This document shows, piece after piece, positions 32,066 through 41,544 of a stretch of DNA of 64,000 nt (position 1 is its first letter; every line of letters begins with the position of its first letter). Source of the DNA: Clostridium algidicarnis DSM 15099 (GTDB lineage: Bacteria > Bacillota > Clostridia > Clostridiales > Clostridiaceae); the NCBI RefSeq assembly GCF_002934235.1, contig NZ_PTIS01000002.1, forward strand, positions 204,390 through 268,389, read 5' to 3'. The notes below the pieces were generated by a model. That model saw only the letters and a program-made list of their open reading frames with translations, was not told the origin of the DNA and made no database searches. A program made the position numbers and the translations under genes.

Positions 32066-32293
32066 ATGCATAATTTTTTATTGATTTTAGAATTTATATT
32101 AGCATTAGCTCTTATGATAGTAGTTTTAATGCAACCAAGTAAGGCAGATGGGTTAAAAGGATTTATAACTGGAGGATCAGAAACATTTTTCAGCAAAAAT
32201 AAGTCTAGAACTAAAGAAGCTCTGCTTGTAAAACTTACAGTAGTTACAGCAATTTTATTTGCAATTACGACTATAGCATTAAATATAGTATAG
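32066..32293 (+). CDS. secG: Preprotein translocase subunit SecG
   Basis: Small subunit of the SecYEG channel, 75 residues. Two membrane helices flank the conserved cytoplasmic loop VVLMQPSKADGLKGFITGG. ATG follows AGGAGGG. In many Firmicutes secG is followed by rnr, smpB and ssrA; here a pyrophosphatase gene and an insertion element lie between. Confidence 0.93.
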   Translation: MHNFLLILEFILALALMIVVLMQPSKADGLKGFITGGSETFFSKNKSRTKEALLVKLTVVTAILFAITTIALNIV

Positions 32294-32673
32294 ATTATAA
32301 TAGCAATGAATATTAACAAAGAAGATTTTGAAATTTAAGATTATAGTTAATAACCTATACTTAAGATTTTGTTATTATAATAAGGTTGTAAGATTACATA
32401 AACCTTATTGCTGCTTATAATGGTGTTGATTTTAGAAGGTTAAAGAACCTTTAATAAAAGAAACTTTATTATCTTAAAGGCAGCTTTTTTTATGAGCATT
32501 TGTATTTATTAAATTCAATGCTATTGTAATGATTTATTTTTATTTTTATTTAAAGACAGAAAAATATTTGGTTTTAAATTGATTATTAAATTGTACTAAG
32601 TTTAAGATGAATGCAGTCTTTAATATAAAAATAATTAATAAGTATAAATTATTTTATTAGGAGGTTTTTTTTT
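32294..32673 (+). other. Structured 380-nt intergenic region between secG and hppA
   Basis: No gene. Two adjacent hairpins (AAGGTT-aaag-AACCTT at 32436-32451, TAATAAA-agaaac-TTTATTA at 32452-32471) may be enclosed by a closing stem GCTGCTT (32410-32416) with AGGCAGC (32478-32484). A T-run at 32485-32491 follows at once. The whole reads as a terminator with a three-way-junction appearance, either ending secG or acting as a leader attenuator for hppA. The remaining sequence is AT-rich with nothing I recognise. Confidence 0.45.
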
Positions 32674-34698
32674 ATGAACTCTACTTATATCTATTTAGTA
32701 GCACTTAGTGGAATTTTAGCTCTTATATTTGCTTTTATTCTAGCTAAGGATATATCTAAGCAAGATGCTGGTAATGATAGAATGAAAGAGATTGCTGGAT
32801 ACATACACGAAGGGGCTATGGCCTTTTTGAATAGGGAATATAGATATCTTGCAATATTTATAGTTATTGTTGCGGCAATTATAGTTATATTTTTAAACTG
32901 GCAGACTGCAATTTGTTTTGTAGTAGGAGCTATCTTCTCTATGGTTGCAGGATACTTTGGTATGATAGTTGCAACTAAAGCAAATGTTAGAACAGCAGAA
33001 GCAGCAAGACATGGTCAAAGTCCAGCCTTGAAAATTGCATTTTCAGGTGGAGCTGTAATGGGAATGAGTGTAGTAGGTCTTGGAGTACTAGGATTTAGTA
33101 TATTATACCTAATGTTTGATGGTAACCCAGTTTATTTAACAGGTTTTGGTCTTGGAGCAAGTTCAATTGCATTATTTGCCCGTGTTGGTGGTGGTATTTA
33201 TACTAAAGCTGCAGACGTTGGAGCAGATCTTGTAGGAAAAGTTGAAGCTGGAATACCAGAAGATGACCCAAGAAACCCAGCAGTTATAGCAGACAACGTT
33301 GGAGATAATGTTGGAGATGTTGCTGGTATGGGAGCAGATTTATTTGAATCCTATGTAGGATCTATGATATCCGCTATAACTTTAGGAGCAGTTGTATTTA
33401 CAACTGGAGAAGGAGTTTTATATCCTATGGTATTAATGGGCATAGGAATAATAGCATCAATTTTAGGATCTTTATTAGCTAGAAATAGCAAAAATTCTAA
33501 TCCTCAAAAAGCATTAAATTCAGGAACTTATGTAGGTGGAGTAATAGTTATTATAGCAGCTGCAGTATTAAGTAAAACTGTATTTGGAAACTATAAAGCT
33601 TTCTTTGCAGTAGCAGCAGGCCTTGTAGTTGGGATGATAATTGGTAAGGTTACAGAAGTTTATACATCTTCTGATTACAAATCAGTTAAAGCTATAAGTG
33701 AACAAGCGGAGACAGGCGCAGCTACTACTATAATATCTGGTTTAGCTGTAGGAATGAAATCTACAGTAATACCAATAATACTAATATCTATTGGTATACT
33801 TGTTTCTTATTCAGTTATGGGTGGATTTCAAAATGCGGCTATGGGACTTTATGGTATATCCCTTGCAGCTGTAGGAATGTTATCTATAACAGGCTTAACA
33901 GTAGCCGTAGATGCTTATGGCCCAATAGCTGATAATGCTGGTGGTATAGCAGAAATGTCTCATTTACCAGCTGAAGTTAGAGAAATAACAGATAAATTAG
34001 ATTCTGTTGGTAATACTACAGCAGCAATAGGAAAAGGATTTGCCATAGGTTCAGCTGCATTAACAGCATTAGCATTATTTGCATCTTATGCTCAAGCAGT
34101 TAACCTAAATAACATAGATTTGTTAAATCCAGTTAGTTTAGTAGGATTATTAATCGGAGCTATGTTACCTTTCTTGTTTGGAGCACTTACTATGGAATCC
34201 GTAGGTAAGGCTGCAAATGAAATGGTTGAAGAAGTAAGAAGACAATTTAGAGAAATACCAGGAATCATGGAAGAAACAACTAAACCAGATTATGCAAAAT
34301 GTGTTGAAATATCTACTGCAGCTGCGTTAAAAGAAATGATTCTTCCAGGAATACTTGCAATAGTAATTCCAATTTTAGTTGGAATACTTTTAGGAGCTGA
34401 AGCTTTAGGTGGACTTATTGGTGGAGCCGTAGCTACAGGCGTTTTAATGGCTATAATGATGTCAAACGCAGGTGGAGCTTGGGATAACGCTAAGAAGTAC
34501 GTAGAAAGCGGAGTTCATGGTGGTAAGGGAAGTTATGCACATAAGGCTACTGTTGTTGGAGACACAGTAGGAGACCCATTTAAGGATACTTCAGGCCCAT
34601 CCATGAATATATTGATAAAGCTTATGACTATAGTTTCATTAGTATTTGCACCAGTTATAGTAAAACATGGTGGACTATTAATAAATATGTTTAAGTAA
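32674..34698 (+). CDS. hppA: Membrane-bound cation-pumping pyrophosphatase
   Basis: Integral pyrophosphatase of 674 residues with about 16 membrane helices that couples pyrophosphate hydrolysis to export of Na+ and/or H+. The substrate-binding motif [19 protein letters not shown] begins at Asp207. The [10 protein letters not shown] segment near residue 446 has Ala rather than Lys at the position diagnostic for potassium dependence, predicting a K+-stimulated enzyme. Na+ versus H+ specificity cannot be settled by eye. Strong AGGAGG ribosome site and a terminator after the stop mark it as a single-gene unit. Confidence 0.95.
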   Translation: MNSTYIYLVALSGILALIFAFILAKDISKQDAGNDRMKEIAGYIHEGAMAFLNREYRYLAIFIVIVAAIIVIFLNWQTAICFVVGAIFSMVAGYFGMIVATKANVRTAEAARHGQSPALKIAFSGGAVMGMSVVGLGVLGFSILYLMFDGNPVYLTGFGLGASSIALFARVGGGIYTKAADVGADLVGKVEAGIPEDDPRNPAVIADNVGDNVGDVAGMGADLFESYVGSMISAITLGAVVFTTGEGVLYPMVLMGIGIIASILGSLLARNSKNSNPQKALNSGTYVGGVIVIIAAAVLSKTVFGNYKAFFAVAAGLVVGMIIGKVTEVYTSSDYKSVKAISEQAETGAATTIISGLAVGMKSTVIPIILISIGILVSYSVMGGFQNAAMGLYGISLAAVGMLSITGLTVAVDAYGPIADNAGGIAEMSHLPAEVREITDKLDSVGNTTAAIGKGFAIGSAALTALALFASYAQAVNLNNIDLLNPVSLVGLLIGAMLPFLFGALTMESVGKAANEMVEEVRRQFREIPGIMEETTKPDYAKCVEISTAAALKEMILPGILAIVIPILVGILLGAEALGGLIGGAVATGVLMAIMMSNAGGAWDNAKKYVESGVHGGKGSYAHKATVVGDTVGDPFKDTSGPSMNILIKLMTIVSLVFAPVIVKHGGLLINMFK

Positions 34699-34711
34699 AA
34701 AAAGACTTTTA

Positions 34712-34754
34712 AAAAAAGTAGGCTTCTATGTTATCATAGTAGCCTACTTTTAAT
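34712..34754 (+). terminator. Rho-independent terminator after hppA
   Basis: AAAAGTAGGCT-CTATG (to 34730) pairs with CATAG-AGCCTACTTTT (34735-34751) around TTAT; T-rich end. Nearly symmetrical. Confidence 0.85.
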
Positions 34755-34799
34755 TTAGACCTATTTAAGGGCAATTTAAAATTGTTAAACAAAACATAA

Positions 34800-34930
34800 T
34801 AATTTTTAAATGTATTTCATGATATAATTAGTCTTATAACTTAGATATACTGGAATTAACATAGAAATTAAGGGCAAAATATAATAATATATATTTAAAA
34901 TAGTATTTAAACATAAGAGGAGGAAAATTT
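34800..34930 (+). promoter_or_regulatory. Probable native promoter and ribosome site of rnr, stranded upstream of the insertion element
   Basis: TATAAT at 34823-34828 and a perfect AGAGGAGG at 34916-34923 lie just left of the IS607-type element. No start codon lies at a suitable distance from that ribosome site in the present sequence. The transposase's own start at 34995 has its own AAGGTG. I infer this is the original 5' region of rnr, now separated from its coding sequence. Confidence 0.45.
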
Positions 34931-34994
34931 CAGTTATTAAAAATATTAACAAATGTGTTTAAGGGTGTTAATATGTACTCAAGGTGTGATAATA

Positions 34995-35379
34995 ATGAGT
35001 AAACATATAACAAACTATAAACCGGAAGATTTTGCAGGATTATTAAATGTATCAGTAAAAACATTGCAAAGATGGGACAGAGATAAAATACTAATAGCAA
35101 AAAGGACTCCTACCGATAGAAGATATTATACATATGACCAATATCTTGAATTTAAAGGTGTAACAAACGATTCGAATACAAAAAATAATAGTTGTTAATA
35201 ATGAAACATTATCACCTAATGAAGAGTTAGTTCAAGATATAATTTCCATACTTCATGTTTTTAGTTGTAAGATTTATGGGATGCGAAAGTATAAGAAAAA
35301 GATAGAGGAAGATGAGGAAATTGCTAAAAGCTTACAAAACGGAAATCAATCCAACAGAGATACAAAAACAAAAGATTAA
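34995..35379 (+). pseudogene. IS607 TnpA serine recombinase, internally deleted
   Basis: The N-terminal MerR-like DNA-binding part is intact (YKPEDFAGLLNVSVKTLQRW, then TPTDRRYYTYDQYLEFKG) but stops at 35196-35198. From 35194, in another frame, come the last ~60 residues of the recombinase (EELVQDIISILHVFSCKIYG, MRKYKKKIEEDEE) ending at 35377-35379. The catalytic serine-recombinase domain in between is missing. The element therefore cannot make its own recombinase. Confidence 0.85.
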
Positions 35380-36511
35380 TCAAGAAATTGGAGTTTGTAG
35401 ATATTTATATAATTCTTATCTAGCTAAGAACAAAGAATTGTATCAACAATATAAAGATGGATTAATCGATAAAAAACAATCATTTATGAATGCTAATGAT
35501 TTTGATAAATATATAAATCATGAAGTTAAAACTTTAGATGAATATATTTGGATTAATAGTTGTGGTTCTAAAGCTAGAAAGAAAGCTATAGAAAATGCTG
35601 AAACTGCTTATAAAAAGTTTTTTAAGGGAGAATCTAAATTCCCTAGATTTAAAAAGAAAAAGAATCAAGATGTTAAAATTTATTTTCCTAAAAATAATAA
35701 AGGTGATTGGAAAATCGAACGTCATAAATTAATGATACCTTCTTTAAAGAATGTTAGATTAAAAGAATTCGGATATTTACCAGTTGGAGAAAATGTTGTA
35801 AGTGGAACAGTATCAAAAAAGGCTAATAGATACTATGTTTCAGTATTAGTAAAAGTGGAAGAAAAATATCAAGTTAATTCAAATGAAGGATTAGGTATTG
35901 ATTTAGGACTAAAAGATTTCTCAATAATGTCTAATGGAATTACTAAAAAGAACATTAATAAAACTAAAAGAGTTAAGAAAATAGAAAAGAAATTAAAAAG
36001 AGAACAAAGAAAACTTTCAAGAAAGTATGAAAGTTTAAAATTAAGAAATAAAAATATTAAAAAAGAAGGAGGAAATGCTACTAGACAAAATATCCAAAAA
36101 CAAATAGTTAAAGTACAAAAACTTCATCAGGCTTTAGGAAATGTTAGAGAAAACTATTTAAATCAATCTGTGAATGAAGTAGTTAAGCAAAATCCAAGCT
36201 TTGTTACTATTGAAGATTTAAATGTAAGAGGAATGATGAAGAATAAACATCTTTCAAAAGCAATATCAAAACAAGGATTTAATATGTTTAGAGTTAAATT
36301 AACTAATAAATGTAATGAATATGGTATTGAATTAAGAATAGTTGATAGATTTTATCCTTCAAGTAAACTATGTCATGAATGTGGTTCTATTAAAAAAGAT
36401 TTAAAACTAAGTGATAGAGAGTATATTTGTGAATGTGGGTATAAAGAGGATAGAGATTTAAATGCAAGTTTAAATTTGAGAGATGCTAAAATATACAAAA
36501 TTGCAAATTAG
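35312..36511 (+). CDS. tnpB: TnpB RNA-guided nuclease (OrfB, IS605/IS607 family)
   Basis: Compact RuvC-type RNA-guided endonuclease of 399 residues, evolutionary relative of Cas12. All three RuvC acidic residues are visible: Asp197 (GLGIDLGLKDFS), Glu301 (TIEDLNVRGMMK) and Asp382 (KEDRDLNASLNL). The zinc ribbon CHECG...CECG (Cys354, 357, 373, 375) is intact. The N-terminal LLKAYKTEINPTEIQKQK is typical. Its start lies inside the tnpA remnant. With no active transposase, its role may be to keep the element by cutting empty sites. Confidence 0.94.
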   Translation: MRKLLKAYKTEINPTEIQKQKINQEIGVCRYLYNSYLAKNKELYQQYKDGLIDKKQSFMNANDFDKYINHEVKTLDEYIWINSCGSKARKKAIENAETAYKKFFKGESKFPRFKKKKNQDVKIYFPKNNKGDWKIERHKLMIPSLKNVRLKEFGYLPVGENVVSGTVSKKANRYYVSVLVKVEEKYQVNSNEGLGIDLGLKDFSIMSNGITKKNINKTKRVKKIEKKLKREQRKLSRKYESLKLRNKNIKKEGGNATRQNIQKQIVKVQKLHQALGNVRENYLNQSVNEVVKQNPSFVTIEDLNVRGMMKNKHLSKAISKQGFNMFRVKLTNKCNEYGIELRIVDRFYPSSKLCHECGSIKKDLKLSDREYICECGYKEDRDLNASLNLRDAKIYKIAN

Positions 36512-36640
36512 AAGCAATTGTATATATGTACCAATGGCTAGTTGGGAATTTACGACTGTGGAGTGTTATATCAAATGTTAGTAATCTAATTTATTAGATG
36601 AGGACAGACACGAAGAAACAGTAATAATCTCGATATGGGT
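36480..36640 (+). ncRNA. Putative TnpB guide RNA (omega/reRNA) scaffold
   Basis: The 3' end of tnpB and the following non-coding stretch carry compact hairpins (CCAA-tggctag-TTGG about 36530-36545; ATCTAAT/ATTAGAT about 36584-36600) ending at about 36637. TnpB guide RNAs derive from this position, with the guide taken from the sequence just beyond the right end, here the 5' part of rnr. Boundaries are approximate. Confidence 0.6.
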
Positions 36641-36673
36641 ATGTTTGTCCGTATTTTGAGTAGCAGTGATTAT

Positions 36674-38917
36674 ATGAACGTTAAAGAAAGTATTATTAAT
36701 TTTATGAGAAATCAAACATATAAACCAATGGAAATTCGAGAATTAGCTGCTGTTTTTGATATAAGTAAGGGTGAATATAAAGAATTTAAAAAAGTAATAA
36801 AGGTAATGGAAAAAGAAGGACTTATAGTAAAAACAAATACAGATAAGCTCGGACTTACTGAAAAGATGGGGTTAGTTCCGGGAAGACTTCAAGCTCACCA
36901 AAAGGGATTTGGATTTGTTATACCTGATGAAGAGGGCTTAAAAGATGTATTTATACCTAGTTCATTTATAAATGGAGCTATGAACGGTGATAAGGTTGTT
37001 GCAAAAGTCACAAAAGAAGACTTTAATGGTAAAAAAAGAGAAGGAGAGATTATAAGAATAACAGAAAGAACAAATACTACCATCATAGGAGTTTATGAAA
37101 GTAGTAGTAACTTTGGATTCGTTATTCCAGAAGATAAAAGGATACAAAATGATATATTCATACCTAAAAACCAAAAAAATGGCGCAGATGATAATGATGT
37201 AGTTATAGTAGAGATTACAGAATGGCCAGGAAAGAGAAGAAATCCTGAAGGAAAAGTCTTAGAGATATTAGGTAAAAAAGGTGACAAGGGTCTTGATATA
37301 TTAACAATAATTAAAAAACATTCATTGCCAGAAGAATTCCCAGAAAAGGTTCTAAAATTTGCGGAAAATATAGAAGATCATATACCAAAGGTTGAATATA
37401 AGAAGAGAAAAGATTTAAGAGAAGTTAGAATGGTAACAATTGATGGTGAAGATGCAAAGGATTTAGATGATGCTGTATCTATAGAAAGGCTTGAAAGTGG
37501 AAACTATAAGCTAGGAGTTCATATAGCAGACGTATCTCACTATGTAAAGGAAAACAATCCATTAGATAAAGAAGCTCTAAAAAGAGCCACTTCAGTTTAC
37601 TTAATAGATAGAGTTATACCAATGCTTCCACAAAAGTTATCTAATGGTATTTGTTCTTTAAATCCTAAGGTAGATAGATTAGCTTTAAGCTGTTTTATGG
37701 TTATAGATAAATCAGGAAAGGTTTTAGAACATGAAATATATGAAAGTGTAATAAATACAAGTGAGAGAATGACCTATACTGAGGTAACAAAGATACTCAA
37801 AAAAGAAGATAATGAACTGTTAAAAAGATATGATTATCTTTATGATGATTTTAAGGCTATGGAAGAGCTTTGTAATATATTAAATAAGAAAAGACTTGAT
37901 AGAGGAGCTATCGACTTTGACTTTGAAGAATCTAAAATTATACTAGACAAGATGGGTAAACCAATTGATATAAGACCTTATGAAAGAGAAATATCAAATA
38001 GAATCATAGAAGAATTTATGTTAGTATGCAATGAAACCATTGCTGAGCATATGTACTGGGCTAATATCCCATTCATTTATAGAATTCACGAAAATCCAGA
38101 TGAAGAGAAGTTGCAACGTTTTAGTGAATTTATATATAACCTAGGTTATGTAGTTAAATGGAGTAAAGAAATACATCCAAGTTCATTGCAAGAGGTATTA
38201 AACAAAGTTAAAGGAGAAAAGGAAGAAAGTGTAGTAAGTACTCTTCTTTTAAGATCTATGATGCAAGCTAAATATGGCCCTGAATCTGTAGGACACTTTG
38301 GCCTTGCAGCTAAATATTATTGTCACTTTACATCACCAATAAGAAGATATCCAGACCTTATGATTCATAGAATAATTAAAGAATTTATAAACGGTAAAGT
38401 TGACTCAGAAAGAGCTTCAAAGCTTGTTCCTATTGTAGACTATGCTGCAAAACAATCCTCTGAAAGAGAAAGAACCGCAGAAGAGGCCGAGAGAGAAGTA
38501 GATGATATGAAAAAAGCTGAGTACATGAGCGAAAAAATTGGAGAAGAATTTGAAGCAGTGATATCCTCAGTAACTAGCTTTGGATTCTTTGCACAGCTAC
38601 CTAATACAGTAGAAGGTTTGGTTCATATAAGCACCCTAGATGATGATTACTATATATATGATGAAAGACATCTTAGCTTAGTAGGGGAAAGAACAAAAAA
38701 TATATATAGGCTAGGAGATCCAGTAAGAATAAAAGTATCTAGAGTAGACCTTGAAAATCATGAGATATACTTCGACCTTTTAAAAGAGGACCTAAATACA
38801 GAAGATAAAGCCCTTCTAACAAAGAAGATGAGTTATTTAGATGAGGAAGATAAAGATGATGAAGAGGATGAAAGTGATATAATAGAAGATGTTAAAAGTG
38901 AGTACTACAAAGAATAA
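36674..38917 (+). CDS. rnr: Ribonuclease R
   Basis: Processive 3'-5' exoribonuclease (747 residues) that degrades structured RNA and works with tmRNA-SmpB on non-stop messages. Order: N-terminal helix-turn-helix (MEIRELAAVFDISK), two cold-shock domains, RNB domain with catalytic DGEDAKDLDDAVSIE (about 257-271), S1 domain, acidic tail. The frame is open back to 36635, but those 13 residues come from the insertion boundary. MNVKESIINFM at 36674 is the likely start. No good ribosome site precedes it; the strong AGAGGAGG is 1.75 kb upstream, beyond the element. Confidence 0.93.
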   Translation: MNVKESIINFMRNQTYKPMEIRELAAVFDISKGEYKEFKKVIKVMEKEGLIVKTNTDKLGLTEKMGLVPGRLQAHQKGFGFVIPDEEGLKDVFIPSSFINGAMNGDKVVAKVTKEDFNGKKREGEIIRITERTNTTIIGVYESSSNFGFVIPEDKRIQNDIFIPKNQKNGADDNDVVIVEITEWPGKRRNPEGKVLEILGKKGDKGLDILTIIKKHSLPEEFPEKVLKFAENIEDHIPKVEYKKRKDLREVRMVTIDGEDAKDLDDAVSIERLESGNYKLGVHIADVSHYVKENNPLDKEALKRATSVYLIDRVIPMLPQKLSNGICSLNPKVDRLALSCFMVIDKSGKVLEHEIYESVINTSERMTYTEVTKILKKEDNELLKRYDYLYDDFKAMEELCNILNKKRLDRGAIDFDFEESKIILDKMGKPIDIRPYEREISNRIIEEFMLVCNETIAEHMYWANIPFIYRIHENPDEEKLQRFSEFIYNLGYVVKWSKEIHPSSLQEVLNKVKGEKEESVVSTLLLRSMMQAKYGPESVGHFGLAAKYYCHFTSPIRRYPDLMIHRIIKEFINGKVDSERASKLVPIVDYAAKQSSERERTAEEAEREVDDMKKAEYMSEKIGEEFEAVISSVTSFGFFAQLPNTVEGLVHISTLDDDYYIYDERHLSLVGERTKNIYRLGDPVRIKVSRVDLENHEIYFDLLKEDLNTEDKALLTKKMSYLDEEDKDDEEDESDIIEDVKSEYYKE

Positions 38918-38963
38918 GAGATAAAAATTTAATATTTAAAAATTCTTATGGATAGGTGTAAAA

Positions 38964-39752
38964 GTGGATAAATATAAAATAGATAAATATACTTTTATAA
39001 CAGGAGCTACAGGTGGTATAGGCTATGAATTAGCCTTAGTATTTGCTAAAAATAATCATAATTTGTGCCTTGTAGCAAGGGATATTAAAAAGCTAAGAGA
39101 GATTAAATTACATTTTGAAAACACATATAAAATAAAAATAATTATATATGGAGTAGATCTTACATTAGAAAAAAGTATTATAGAAATCTATGAGGATATT
39201 AAATATAATAATATAATTATAGAAAATATAATTAATAATGCTGGATATGGAAGCTTTGGAAGGTTTCACGAGGTAGATAAAGATAAAGATCTTACTATGA
39301 TAGATTTAAATATAAAGTCTTTGACTTATATATTAAAGCTATTTATACCAGATTTAATTAAAAATGGTGGTGGAGGCATTATGAATGTAGCTTCTACCGC
39401 TGCATTCCAATCAGGACCTATGATGTCTGTGTATTATGCAACAAAGGCCTATGTACTGTCTTTATCAGGAGCTTTAAGACTAGAGCTTAGCCCTTATAAT
39501 ATAAATGTATCAACTCTATGCCCAGGCCCCACAGACACTAATTTTCAAAGCAGGGCTAAGGTTAAAAAGTCAAAGGTTGCAAAAAATTCTATGATGACAG
39601 CAGAAGGTGTTGCTATAGGTGCCTACAAAGGATTTAAAAAAGGTAAAGAAATCATAATACCAGGATTTCAAAACAAGGTTTTGGTTTATGGATCTAATTT
39701 ATTGCCTAGGAAATTAATTCATAAGATAATATTGAAAGTTAATAAAGGATAA
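38964..39752 (+). CDS. Short-chain dehydrogenase/reductase
   Basis: Classical SDR oxidoreductase, 262 residues. NAD(P)-binding TGATGGIG near residues 13-20, NNAGYG, a catalytic Ser in NVASTAAF and the YATKAYV Tyr-Lys pair are present. The C-terminal part matches the DltE/YqjQ-like group, which acts on unknown acyl or keto substrates. GTG 38964 follows ATAGGTG. It lies between rnr and smpB, about 46 nt after rnr, so it is probably co-transcribed. Confidence 0.9.
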   Translation: MDKYKIDKYTFITGATGGIGYELALVFAKNNHNLCLVARDIKKLREIKLHFENTYKIKIIIYGVDLTLEKSIIEIYEDIKYNNIIIENIINNAGYGSFGRFHEVDKDKDLTMIDLNIKSLTYILKLFIPDLIKNGGGGIMNVASTAAFQSGPMMSVYYATKAYVLSLSGALRLELSPYNINVSTLCPGPTDTNFQSRAKVKKSKVAKNSMMTAEGVAIGAYKGFKKGKEIIIPGFQNKVLVYGSNLLPRKLIHKIILKVNKG

Positions 39753-39802
39753 GTATATAATTAAGATTAAGTTATAACGGATAATTAAGGTGGGTGAGGT
39801 AA

Positions 39803-40270
39803 ATGGCTAAAAGTAAATCAGAAAAGGTATTAGCTGAAAATAGAAAAGCAAGACATGACTATTTTATAGAACAAGGCTTTGAAGCAGGCTTAGAGCTTGT
39901 AGGAACAGAAGTTAAATCTATAAGAAACGGAAGATCAAATCTAAAAGATAGCTATGCAGAGGTTAGAAATGGTGAGATATTTGTAAGAAATCTTCACGTA
40001 AGTCCTTACGAAGAAGGCAATATATTTAATGTGGACCCTCTAAGAGATAGAAAGTTACTACTTCATAAAAATGAAATATATAAATTAGATGCTCTAGCAT
40101 CTCAAGATGGATATACACTAGTCCCTCTATCCTTATATTTAAAAAATGGAAGAGTTAAAATGCATCTAGGAGTAGGTAAGGGTAAAAAGAACTATGATAA
40201 GAGAGACTCAATGCTTGAAAGAGATCATAAAAGAGATATAGATAGAGAAATGAAAGAAAAGTATAAATAA
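39803..40270 (+). CDS. smpB: SsrA-binding protein SmpB
   Basis: tmRNA partner of 155 residues that delivers SsrA to stalled ribosomes. [37 protein letters not shown], and the basic C-terminal tail ([21 protein letters not shown]) are diagnostic. ATG follows a GGTGAGG site. The ssrA gene lies 1.3 kb downstream on the same strand. Confidence 0.96.
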   Translation: MAKSKSEKVLAENRKARHDYFIEQGFEAGLELVGTEVKSIRNGRSNLKDSYAEVRNGEIFVRNLHVSPYEEGNIFNVDPLRDRKLLLHKNEIYKLDALASQDGYTLVPLSLYLKNGRVKMHLGVGKGKKNYDKRDSMLERDHKRDIDREMKEKYK

Positions 40271-40281
40271 GAGAAGTTTAG

Positions 40282-40314
40282 AAGGTGCTAAAGGTATATT
40301 TTAGCACCTATTTA
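40282..40314 (+). terminator. Rho-independent terminator after smpB
   Basis: AGGTGCTAAA (40283-40292) pairs perfectly with TTTAGCACCT (40300-40309), then ATTTAATT. The T-run is short. Confidence 0.7.
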
Positions 40315-40412
40315 ATTAAGAATGAAATTTTAGATAATGAGGAGAAAGAAAAATATATATGTGTGTCAATGAATTATGTACAAGCTATAAATAAAAAACG
40401 GGAGATAAAATT

Positions 40413-40496
40413 ATGAGAAAAATAAGGACAATAGTAATTCTAAGTTTGGCTTTGTTATTAGGATGTTCAGTAACGGCATCTGCTCATTTTATGTGA
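40413..40496 (+). CDS. 27-residue secreted or lipoprotein-like peptide
   Basis: Short ORF with a GGGAG ribosome site 8 nt before ATG: two or three basic residues (MRKIRT), a hydrophobic core (IVILSLALLLGC), a lipobox-like LLGC, then SVTASAHFM and TGA. It has signal-peptide character with almost no mature part. It could be a propeptide for a signalling peptide, a lipoprotein-derived pheromone, or the stub of a lost lipoprotein gene. No receptor gene is adjacent. Confidence 0.45.
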   Translation: MRKIRTIVILSLALLLGCSVTASAHFM

Positions 40497-40571
40497 TTAA
40501 GTGTATAAATCCTAGACTGTATAATTAAATTTAGATAGAAATGTTGAAATATTTTAACAGAGGTGGATGTG

Positions 40572-41087
40572 TTGAATAAAAGACTTAATTTTAAAGGTTT
40601 CAAATTATTAATGTGGTTAATATTTTTGATATATTTAGCAATTTTAGTTGAAGTAGTTATCTTAAAAAACGGTACTGCTATTACTATTGCAAGATCAAGA
40701 GCTACATTAGGGTTAGAAATGCCATTGAGTAAGAGAATAGCTTATTCAAATTTTATTCCATTTAAAACAATTTTATTATACATAAGTGGTCAAGGGTATA
40801 ATAGTATACAGAATATATTTGGAAATATTTTGGTGTTCATTCCTTTAGGATTTTTATTACCTATATTGTTTAATAGTTGTAAAAGATTAAACAATACTAT
40901 TTTTATTTCAATTTTAGTAAGTGCATCTATTGAAACAATTCAATTACTATTTAATTTCGGAAGTTGTGATATAGATGATTTAATATTAAATACATTAGGT
41001 TCTATTATAGGATTTGTCATATATAATAATATTAATTTTAGTATAGACAATAATCTTAAATTAGAAATTAAAACTAAGAATAAATAA
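40572..41087 (+). CDS. VanZ family membrane protein
   Basis: Integral membrane protein of about 171 residues with roughly five hydrophobic helices. FNFIPFKT-like SNFIPFKTILLY, FGNILVFIPLGFLLP and SIETIQLLF...DIDDLILNTLGSIIG are the VanZ-like signature. VanZ-type proteins are linked to low-level teicoplanin resistance and other cell-envelope roles; specific function unknown. In-frame GTG 40563 belongs to the AGAGGTGG ribosome site, so TTG 40572 is chosen. Confidence 0.88.
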   Translation: MNKRLNFKGFKLLMWLIFLIYLAILVEVVILKNGTAITIARSRATLGLEMPLSKRIAYSNFIPFKTILLYISGQGYNSIQNIFGNILVFIPLGFLLPILFNSCKRLNNTIFISILVSASIETIQLLFNFGSCDIDDLILNTLGSIIGFVIYNNINFSIDNNLKLEIKTKNK

Positions 41088-41438
41088 TTATAAGCATGTG
41101 AGTTTGAAGATGTTTATAATATAATGAAAGAGCAGCTTACGCTTACTTTTATCTAAAGAAGATTCTAGTTCGAAGGTATTTGAGATTTATGGCTATATGT
41201 GATGTGTGCTATTAATAAAGAATGAAAATTATTATATGAGATAGTTATGTTTTAAAATAGAGGTAATGTAAAATTTAATAATTAGGTACAGCGGGATTTT
41301 AATGTATTACTAATTTTACTATCTTTTTGTGAAAAAATAGCAAATGATTATAAAAGTAACATTATATAAAGACATAACCTATTGATAAATAACATTAACT
41401 GATGTATCATTGTATACATCGGATATATAGAATAACCA
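41088..41438. other. Intergenic region upstream of ssrA, nothing recognised
   Basis: About 350 nt of AT-rich DNA between the VanZ gene and the ssrA promoter. Stop codons are frequent in all frames, and I see no hairpin with a T-run and no conserved motif beyond a short TGTATCATTGTATACA dyad near 41403-41418. Confidence 0.5.
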
Positions 41439-41467
41439 TTGACTATAATATATAGCTTTGATATAAT
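41439..41467 (+). promoter_or_regulatory. ssrA promoter
   Basis: TTGACT (41439-41444) and TATAAT (41462-41467) with an ideal 17-nt spacer. Predicted transcript start near 41474 leaves a leader of about 70 nt before the mature tmRNA 5' end, to be removed by RNase P. Confidence 0.85.
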
Positions 41468-41544
41468 GTAATTCTATATTGATGTAAAATTAAAATTAAA
41501 TAGTTTACTTAAAGCACTCTTAACCGAGTACCATGTTATAACAT

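Larger units (their letters stand above)
34960..36645 (+). mobile_element. IS607-type insertion element with broken tnpA and intact tnpB
   Basis: The element carries remnants of a serine-recombinase TnpA overlapping a complete TnpB, the IS607 gene order. Exact ends are not certain. GG dinucleotides at 34964-34965 and 36637-36638 could be the crossover cores, and TACTCAA (34976-34982) versus TTGAGTA (36657-36663) is a possible subterminal inverted repeat. It lies between hppA and rnr in the rnr direction. Confidence 0.8.
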
